Position numbers and translations under genes: made by a program | The notes under the pieces: model-generated | The model's input: the letters and a program-made list of their open reading frames with translations, nothing else | Databases searched by the model: none | Told to the model about the DNA's origin: nothing | Origin: Anaerolineales bacterium | GTDB lineage: Bacteria > Chloroflexota > Anaerolineae > Anaerolineales > Villigracilaceae | Length of the DNA: 6,091 nt | Assembly: GCA_020847355.1 (NCBI GenBank) | Contig: JADLCG010000020.1 | Coordinates: 1 to 6,091 of the forward strand | Reading direction: 5' to 3' | Shown here: positions 1 to 4,427 of the stretch, piece by piece | Layout of the letters: each line of letters starts with the position of its first letter | Position numbering within the stretch: position 1 is the first letter of the stretch

Positions 1-464
1 TCTTGAGCATAACCGCTAGTTGGGTAAAGCGTTGTAACCCATTTGAATTTGCCTTCGCCGCCGCGGCTAAACTGCGCTCCGGTAATCGAGCTTAATGCTT
101 TCGCCCGCCGCGTGGATTTTTCCGGATCGGCATTCGTCTGCCCATGCGTATTGGTGGCGGAGTGAACGCGAATGCGCCCTTCAAATTCAGCGTAAGCAAT
201 TTTGTAAAAGGTAGGGATAAATTCAATTTGTTCGTCTGTGGTGGCGTGCGCCAAATACATTTCATCTTGGCTAAAAGGCATCATACCGGGGATCGCCATC
301 ATCAAATGCGGATGACCGCCCTTTTCCAAAATTTGAATATATAACTCGCGGAGCAATGGTTCGGCGGCGGTTGTGCCTTCTAAGAGAATACGGTCTCCGG
401 GCGCCACGCGAGCGGAATGTTCTACTAAAACTTTTGCATAATTTTTAATGCGCAAATCAGCCAC
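1..464 (-). CDS. M29-family aminopeptidase (AmpS/AmpT type), N-terminal part
   Basis: Partial: 154 codons from a GTG start, running off the left edge. Peptidase family M29 enzymes are cytoplasmic dinuclear-metal exopeptidases that remove N-terminal residues from peptides. The translation opens ADLRIKNYAKVLVEHSARV, followed by PGDRILLEG (about residues 22-30), a GGHPHLMM stretch (49-56), the segment YAEFEGRIRVHSATNT (91-106) and, near the edge, KWVTTLYPTSGYAQ (141-154). The last block, with Trp, a Tyr-Pro-Thr and an Ala-Gln, is the recognisable signature of the family's N-terminal domain. The metal-binding Glu, His and Asp residues of M29 lie in the C-terminal half, outside the window, so activity cannot be judged. 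GTG at 462-464 is chosen because AGGAG (472-476, minus strand) lies 7 bases upstream, while a nearby TTG at 468-470 is out of frame and hits a stop within five codons. It is divergent from the Rieske gene. Confidence 0.88.
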   Translation of the reverse strand, partial: MADLRIKNYAKVLVEHSARVAPGDRILLEGTTAAEPLLRELYIQILEKGGHPHLMMAIPGMMPFSQDEMYLAHATTDEQIEFIPTFYKIAYAEFEGRIRVHSATNTHGQTNADPEKSTRRAKALSSITGAQFSRGGEGKFKWVTTLYPTSGYAQ

Positions 465-471
465 AAGTCAA

Positions 472-476
472 CTCCT
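472..476 (-). promoter_or_regulatory. Shine-Dalgarno of the aminopeptidase
   Basis: On the minus strand AGGAG sits 7 bases upstream of GTG (462-464). It decides the GTG start, since no ATG lies in a comparable position. Confidence 0.75.
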
Positions 477-497
477 AAATGTGGATTGGATTTCAAA

Positions 498-525
498 ATT
501 ATACCCCTTGCCGTCGTAATTTTAA
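498..525 (-). promoter_or_regulatory. candidate sigma-70-type promoter for the aminopeptidase
   Basis: On the minus strand a perfect TATAAT (plus-strand 498-503) is preceded, across a 16-base spacer, by TTAAAA (520-525), which matches four of six positions of TTGACA. A start point near 491 would give a leader of about 27 bases that includes the AGGAG. The -10 is convincing by sequence; the -35 is weak. Confidence 0.45.
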
Positions 526-631
526 GCTCAATTTTGGATGATAGGTTTTAACGCACAGGCGCAAGGTCGCAAAGAAAAATGGATAAAGACGCTTTGATTC
601 TCGGCTAAAATTGTAAGCATCATATTCAAAT

Positions 632-637
632 AAGGAG
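632..637 (+). promoter_or_regulatory. Shine-Dalgarno of the Rieske oxygenase gene
   Basis: AAGGAG lies four bases before ATG 642-644. It is the only strong ribosome site among the plus-strand genes and supports that start. Confidence 0.75.
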
Positions 638-641
638 ATTT

Positions 642-1730
642 ATGAACTCACGCTTCAGCCCGGACCCGAATCTGGCTACTGCTCTTACGCCTCCTGCTCA
701 CTGGTACACAGACCCCGCCCTGCTAGAATTTGAAAAACAAAAAGTATTTGCATCCACATGGCAATACGCTTCTTCTTTAGACGTGTTGAAACTACCCGGC
801 AATTATGCCGCCGTAGAAGTGAACGGCATTCCCATTGTTTTAGCTCGCGGACAAGATGGAATCCTGCGAGCGTTTCACAATGTCTGTCGTCATCGCGCGG
901 GCGTGGTGGCGCGCGGTTGTGGAAATCGCAAGTCTCTACAATGCCAATATCACGGTTGGGTGTATGGCTTGGATGGCAAACTGCGTACTGCGCCAGAATT
1001 TGACGGCGTGGAAAATTTCAACAAAGCAGATTTTGGATTGATCCCCATCCGCGTGGAAACGTGGGGCATGTTTGCGTTTGTCAATTTAGATAATTCCGCG
1101 CCGCCGTTGCTGGAAGTCCTCGGTAATATCCCGCAAGAAACTGCCGGTTTAGATTTTGATACGCTTCGCAAAGTGGAACGCCGCGATTATGTGATTAACT
1201 GCAACTGGAAAATTTATATTGATAATTACCTCGAAGGCTATCATATCCCGATTGCCCATCCGGGCTTGTTCAAAGAAATAGATTACGATAAATACCGCGT
1301 GGATACTTTTCGATATTATTCCTCGCAATACGCGCCGATTCGCCCGATCCGTTCGGAAGATTCTGCCGGAAGAATCTTTACCGAGCTCAAAGGCGATGAA
1401 CAAGCCCATTATTATTGGATCTTTCCAAACTTCATGTTGAATACTTATCCGGGCAACGTGCAGATCAATATTATCGTCCCGCTCAGCCACGCTAAAACGC
1501 TGACCATCTTTGAATGGTACTTCGCCGACCCGGGTACGCCAGAAGCTTGGAATAATTTACAAGACGGCATTGCCTTCAGCGATAACGTCCAAAAGGAAGA
1601 TATTCAAATCTGTGAGGACGTGCAACGCAACATGCAATCAGGCGTGTATTATCAGGGCAGGTATTCCGTCAAGCGCGAAAACGGCGTGCATCACTTCCAT
1701 AGTTTGACGAGCGAGTTTTTGAATAAGTAA
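642..1730 (+). CDS. Rieske non-heme iron oxygenase, alpha subunit (aromatic ring-hydroxylating / quaternary-amine type)
   Basis: Complete, 362 residues, the usual alpha-subunit length. The Rieske [2Fe-2S] domain (about 40-150) shows C82-x-H84 and C101-x2-H104, within VCRHRAGVV and CQYHGW. The catalytic domain carries the mononuclear-iron motif DNYLEGYHIPIAH, with H201 and H206 as ligands and D320 (QKEDIQICE) as the likely third ligand. The acidic residue three before the first His, which links the Rieske cluster of one subunit to the iron of the next, is Glu198. Most arene dioxygenases have Asp there, whereas carnitine-monooxygenase-type (CntA-like) enzymes have Glu, so an oxygenase acting on a quaternary amine or similar small substrate is my preferred inference. 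These enzymes need an electron-donating reductase, and none is in the window. The substrate is unknown. It is cytoplasmic with no signal peptide. Read-through to the next genes is possible but their functional link is not evident. Confidence 0.9.
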   Translation: MNSRFSPDPNLATALTPPAHWYTDPALLEFEKQKVFASTWQYASSLDVLKLPGNYAAVEVNGIPIVLARGQDGILRAFHNVCRHRAGVVARGCGNRKSLQCQYHGWVYGLDGKLRTAPEFDGVENFNKADFGLIPIRVETWGMFAFVNLDNSAPPLLEVLGNIPQETAGLDFDTLRKVERRDYVINCNWKIYIDNYLEGYHIPIAHPGLFKEIDYDKYRVDTFRYYSSQYAPIRPIRSEDSAGRIFTELKGDEQAHYYWIFPNFMLNTYPGNVQINIIVPLSHAKTLTIFEWYFADPGTPEAWNNLQDGIAFSDNVQKEDIQICEDVQRNMQSGVYYQGRYSVKRENGVHHFHSLTSEFLNK

Positions 1731-1760
1731 GAAACTAGAGAGCAGATAGAAGAGAGCAGT
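1725..1760 (+). repeat. left arm of imperfect inverted repeat
   Basis: Pairs with 2226-2261. The inner ten bases AGAGAGCAGT (1751-1760) are the exact reverse complement of 2226-2235. In a second register, 1731-1745 pairs with 2227-2241 with one mismatch, because AGAGAGCAG occurs twice in this arm (1737-1745 and 1751-1759). Confidence 0.75.
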
Positions 1761-1764
1761 GGAG
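1730..1764 (+). repeat. period-7 purine-rich array (five AG-led heptads)
   Basis: AG recurs every seven bases at 1730, 1737, 1744, 1751 and 1758. The unit AGAGAGC is repeated exactly at 1737-1743 and 1751-1757, with AGATAGA between them. The last heptad, AGTGGAG, contains the GGAG (1761-1764) that acts as ribosome site for the ORF starting at 1770, so the array doubles as its leader. Confidence 0.7.
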
Positions 1765-1769
1765 TTAAA

Positions 1770-2237
1770 ATGACAGTTGCAGGATTAAAGCGTTTAAAAG
1801 TGTGGGTAAAGGCAAAAGATTTTGCGATTAAGATTTATAAAGATATATTGCCTTTATTGCCTGCTGAAGAAAAATGGAATCTAAATTCTCAACTTAGGCG
1901 TTCTTCTCTCAGCGTCTCTGCAAATATAGCAGAAGGATATGGGAGGTTTTATTATCAGGATAATGTTCGTTTTTGTTATATTGCCCGCGGCTCTTTATCT
2001 GAAACTTTAAGTCATCTTGTATTTGCTTTTGAATCTAAATATATTCCCATGCCTATTTACGAACAATTTGAAAAAGAAGGTGAAGAAATTGATAAAATGC
2101 TTAATGGCTATATTGCCTATCTTAAGAAAAGCAAACAAGGCGCAAATGAACCTGGCGCAAATATTCTTCGCGAAGATTCGGATAGCTACTTCATTGAATC
2201 TTTAGAAGACTCTACTGTTGAAAATACTGCTCTCTAA
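1770..2237 (+). CDS. four-helix-bundle protein, S23 / 23S rRNA intervening-sequence-protein family
   Basis: Complete, 155 residues. The family core covers about 8-122: RLKVWVKAKDFA near the start, then the hallmark SANIAEGYGR (50-59) and IARGSLSE (71-78), with helix-rich sequence to KKSKQ (119-123). The family is best known from ORFs in 23S rRNA intervening sequences and is related in fold to the accessory protein Avd of diversity-generating retroelements; its own biochemical role is unsettled. The bundle is basic at its N-terminus, consistent with nucleic-acid binding. The protein exceeds the usual 115-125 residues by an acidic, polar tail (about 124-155) with a GAN-EP-GAN repeat, and its last codons lie in the right inverted-repeat arm. 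It is AT-rich: 18 G/C in 1801-1860 against 29 in 961-1020 of the Rieske gene. GGAG at 1761-1764 supports the ATG. No reverse transcriptase or rRNA is nearby. Confidence 0.88.
   Translation: MTVAGLKRLKVWVKAKDFAIKIYKDILPLLPAEEKWNLNSQLRRSSLSVSANIAEGYGRFYYQDNVRFCYIARGSLSETLSHLVFAFESKYIPMPIYEQFEKEGEEIDKMLNGYIAYLKKSKQGANEPGANILREDSDSYFIESLEDSTVENTAL
2139..2162 (+). repeat. 9-base direct repeat in the tail of the four-helix-bundle gene
   Basis: GGCGCAAAT occurs at 2139-2147 and 2154-2162, 15 bases apart and in frame, giving GAN-EP-GAN in the protein. It marks the point where the family domain ends and the extra tail begins. A perfect 12-base palindrome, TCTTCGCGAAGA (2165-2176), follows directly. 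Confidence 0.6.
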
Positions 2238-2261
2238 TTTCTATTCTCTTAAATCTTACCT
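2226..2261 (+). repeat. right arm of imperfect inverted repeat
   Basis: Reverse-complement partner of 1725-1760. It contains the last three codons and stop of the four-helix-bundle ORF and the whole 24-base leader of the oxidoreductase gene. Confidence 0.75.
2227..2261 (+). repeat. period-7 pyrimidine-rich array (five CT-led heptads)
   Basis: CT recurs every seven bases at 2227, 2234, 2241, 2248 and 2255 (units such as CTGCTCT, CTAATTT, CTATTCT), ending exactly before ATG 2262. This is the inverted counterpart of the AG array at 1730-1764. It leaves no purine-rich ribosome site in front of the oxidoreductase. Confidence 0.65.
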
Positions 2262-4403
2262 ATGAAACAACTTTTACAAAATATTCGTGATGGAAAAACT
2301 TTGATCGAAGATGTGCCTATCCCAACCCCGCGCGCTGGGCAAGCGCTCGTTAAGGTTTCAGCCAGTTTAGTTTCGGCTGGCACCGAACGCATGGTCGTTG
2401 AATTTGCGGAAAAAAGTTTAGTGGGCAAAGCCCGCTCAAGACCCGACCTCGTCAAACAAGTGTTGGAGAAAGCCAAGCGCGAAGGCGTCGCTCCCACGCT
2501 TCAAGCCGCTTTCAATCGCCTTGATCAACCGATGGCGCTTGGCTATTCGTCCGCTGGCACGATCGTTGCGCTCGGCAAAAATATGCGCGGCTTCAAAATT
2601 GGTCAACGTGTGGCGTGTGCGGGCGGCGGTTATGCCGTTCACGCGGAATATAACCTTATCCCCAAAAATCTTTTAACGCCGCTTCCCAAAAATGTGGATT
2701 TTGAATCCGCCGCTTTTACCACGCTCGGCGCGATCGCATTGCATGGCTTCCGTTTGGCAGAGCCGCAACTCGGTGAAAATGTCGCGGTCATTGGGTTGGG
2801 TCTTTTGGGATTATTGACGATTCAAATTGCGTCTGCCGCAGGATGCAACGTCCTCGGCATTGACCTTGACCCCCAACGAGTCAAACTCGCTTCTTCTCTT
2901 AACATTCAAGCGGTTGCTCGCCCCCAAGCAGAATCGTCCGCTCAAGCATTCACTGCCAATCGCGGCTTCGATACAATTATCATCTGCGCGGACACATCCT
3001 CCAACGATCCTGTTGAATTAGCAGGCGCAATCGCCAGAGATCGCGCTAAGGTTGTCGCCACAGGCGCGGTTGGATTAAACATCCCCAGAAAAATTTATTA
3101 CGAAAAAGAAATTGCTTTTGTCAACTCCCGCTCTTACGGACCAGGGCGTTATGATTCCAATTATGAAGAAAATGGCAATGATTATCCGCTGGGTTACATC
3201 CGCTGGACGGAAGGTAGAAACTTTCAAGCAGTTGTAGATTTAATGGAAAGCAAAAAATTGAAAGTTGAAAGTTTGATCACACATCGCTTTCCTATTGAAA
3301 ATGGCGTTCAAGCCTATGAAGTGATCACAGGTAAAAAGAAAGAATCTTTCCTTGGCGTACTGCTCACTTATCCAGAAGAAAAGAAGAATCAAGAAAACAA
3401 AATAATCTTTCCTTCTATCGTCCACCGTCAATCGTCCATCGTCAAGTTAGGCGTTCTCGGCGCAGGTCTTTATGCCAATGCAACTTTATTACCCGTTATC
3501 AAAAATAATAAAGATTTTCAACTCGTTGGCGTCGCTTCGTCTGGCGGACTTCACGCCCAACATTCGGGCAAAAAATTCGGCTTTCAATACGCCACGTCCG
3601 ATGAAGATGAAATTATCAATGATAAAAACATAAACGCCGTTGCGATATTAACTCGCCACGATTCACACGCCGAATTAACCGTCAAAGCCTTGAAGGCTGG
3701 AAAAAATGTTTTCCTCGAAAAACCTTTGGCATTAAATTCTGTGCAACTCGACAAAATCGAAAAACAATTACGAATTACTAATCACTTACTTACTGTAGGT
3801 TTTAACCGTAGATTTTCTCCGCTCGCTCAATCGCTTAGGTCTCAGGTTTCCAGCCTTAACTCTCCATTGCACGCTCACTATAGAATTAACGCTGGCTACA
3901 TTCCTGCAAACCACTGGACTCAAGACCCAGCCATCGGCGGCGGAAGAATCATCGGCGAAGCCTGTCACTTCATTGACTTGATTACTTATCTCGTAGGCGC
4001 GCCGCCTGTTTCAGTCAATGCAGTGGCTTTGCCCAATCAAGGTAAGTATAGCGACGATAACGTCTCCATGACCTTTACTTTTCCCGATGACTCAATTGGC
4101 GTTGTGGATTATCTCGCCAATGGGGATAAATCTTTGCCAAAAGAACGGCTGGAAGTATTTTGCGAAGGCATGGTGGCTGTGTTGGATGATTATGTCTCTT
4201 TGACCGTCACCAAAGATGGCAGGAAAAAAGAGGAACGCATGGCGCAAGATAAGGGCTGGAGAAATGAAATGGTTGAATTCGCCAAAACAATTCAAAGCGG
4301 CGGCGAAGCGCCCATTCCCTACGAGCAGTTGATCGGAGTCTCCAAAGCTAGTTTCGCGGCGGTGGAGTCAATGAGAAGTAAACAAGCCGTTGCAATAGAT
4401 TAG
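2262..4403 (+). CDS. bi-domain oxidoreductase: MDR (zinc-dehydrogenase-like) fused to Gfo/Idh/MocA
   Basis: Complete, 713 residues, the usual size for this fused family. Residues 1-372 form a medium-chain dehydrogenase: GroES-like part with SAGTERM (38-44), then a Rossmann fold with G178-x-G180-x2-G183 and Asp201 at the end of the second strand, suggesting NAD(H). Residues from 396 are a Gfo/Idh/MocA domain with G400-x-G402-x2-A405, the EKP motif (Lys487 as likely catalytic residue), VGFNRRFSP (512-520) and EACHFID (566-572). Zinc ligands seem lost: Ser38 replaces the usual Cys, GYS (104-106) stands where GHE is expected, and the four-cysteine lobe is missing. The linker (373-395) is charged and ends in a heptad array. 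The substrate is unknown; the family usually sits in polysaccharide loci, often next to heparinase II/III proteins as here. The first Met fits the family start, although no Shine-Dalgarno precedes it. Confidence 0.9.
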   Translation: MKQLLQNIRDGKTLIEDVPIPTPRAGQALVKVSASLVSAGTERMVVEFAEKSLVGKARSRPDLVKQVLEKAKREGVAPTLQAAFNRLDQPMALGYSSAGTIVALGKNMRGFKIGQRVACAGGGYAVHAEYNLIPKNLLTPLPKNVDFESAAFTTLGAIALHGFRLAEPQLGENVAVIGLGLLGLLTIQIASAAGCNVLGIDLDPQRVKLASSLNIQAVARPQAESSAQAFTANRGFDTIIICADTSSNDPVELAGAIARDRAKVVATGAVGLNIPRKIYYEKEIAFVNSRSYGPGRYDSNYEENGNDYPLGYIRWTEGRNFQAVVDLMESKKLKVESLITHRFPIENGVQAYEVITGKKKESFLGVLLTYPEEKKNQENKIIFPSIVHRQSSIVKLGVLGAGLYANATLLPVIKNNKDFQLVGVASSGGLHAQHSGKKFGFQYATSDEDEIINDKNINAVAILTRHDSHAELTVKALKAGKNVFLEKPLALNSVQLDKIEKQLRITNHLLTVGFNRRFSPLAQSLRSQVSSLNSPLHAHYRINAGYIPANHWTQDPAIGGGRIIGEACHFIDLITYLVGAPPVSVNAVALPNQGKYSDDNVSMTFTFPDDSIGVVDYLANGDKSLPKERLEVFCEGMVAVLDDYVSLTVTKDGRKKEERMAQDKGWRNEMVEFAKTIQSGGEAPIPYEQLIGVSKASFAAVESMRSKQAVAID
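3258..3271 (+). repeat. two perfect TTGAAAG heptads inside the MDR domain
   Basis: TTGAAAG occurs at 3258-3264 and 3265-3271, encoding LKVES (residues about 333-337) just before LITHRF. Only two units; the local protein length fits the family, so this may be chance rather than an insertion. Confidence 0.35.
3417..3444 (+). repeat. period-7 array, A(T/C)CGTC(C/A) x4, in the inter-domain linker
   Basis: Four contiguous heptads: ATCGTCC (3417), ACCGTCA (3424), ATCGTCC (3431) and ATCGTCA (3438). They encode IVHRQSSIV (residues 386-394) exactly between the MDR domain and the first strand of the Gfo/Idh/MocA domain. The array stays in frame and adds a short, probably flexible segment. Confidence 0.75.
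3767..3787 (+). repeat. period-7 array, ATTAC(G/T)A-like x3, in the Gfo/Idh/MocA domain
   Basis: Heptads ATTACGA (3767), ATTACTA (3774) and the more degenerate ATCACTT (3781). They encode the LRITNHL stretch (503-509) in the loop before the conserved VGFNRRF strand. Confidence 0.5.
3836..3863 (+). repeat. possible degenerate period-7 tract
   Basis: TAGGTCT and CAGGTTT (3836-3849) match at five of seven positions; the next two heptads keep little beyond a terminal CT. The product, RSQVSSLNS (526-534), is the low-complexity type that heptad arrays give. Weak on its own. Confidence 0.3.
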
Positions 4404-4427
4404 CAGAAAATCTAGATAATTTTCCGA

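Larger units (their letters stand above)
465..641. other. divergent intergenic spacer
   Basis: This spacer separates the leftward aminopeptidase from the rightward Rieske gene. Besides the leftward promoter it holds a rightward -10-like TAAAAT at 606-611 with only a poor -35 (TAAAGA, 584-589), so the Rieske promoter is not settled. I see no clear operator palindrome, terminator hairpin or small ORF with a ribosome site. Confidence 0.5.
1725..2261 (+). mobile_element. candidate IVS-like cassette: four-helix-bundle ORF between inverted heptad arrays
   Basis: An imperfect 36-base inverted repeat (left 1725-1760, right 2226-2261, 26 of 36 positions matching, the inner 10 perfect) encloses the four-helix-bundle ORF. 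It begins at the stop codon of the Rieske gene and ends one base before the ATG of the oxidoreductase. The ORF between the arms is much more AT-rich than its neighbours. S23-family ORFs are known inside 23S rRNA intervening sequences whose ends pair into a stem, and this arrangement resembles that, but it sits between protein-coding genes. No transposase is present and no target-site duplication is obvious, so calling it mobile is inference. Confidence 0.35.

Noticed and set aside
594..626. Rightward promoter TTGATT (594-599) with CATATT (621-626)
   Set aside because: The spacer is 21 bases, too long for a standard sigma-70-type promoter.
1149..1490. Antisense 113-codon ORF opposite the Rieske gene
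   Set aside because: It mirrors the catalytic-domain codons of a clearly real gene, shows no recognisable motif and has no supporting context.
2165..2176. Operator-like palindrome TCTTCGCGAAGA
   Set aside because: It lies inside the coding tail of the four-helix-bundle gene, is short, and has no second copy in an upstream region.
1770..2237. Accessory protein (Avd) of a diversity-generating retroelement
   Set aside because: The fold family fits, but the window has no reverse transcriptase, no template/variable repeat pair and no adenine-biased variable gene end.
1725..2261. Insertion sequence with terminal inverted repeats
   Set aside because: The enclosed ORF has no transposase features, the arms are low-complexity heptads, and no target-site duplication is visible. 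Kept only as a tentative cassette.
3417..3444. CRISPR-like or regulatory repeat array
   Set aside because: Units are only 7 bases without spacers and are translated in frame within a continuous enzyme gene.
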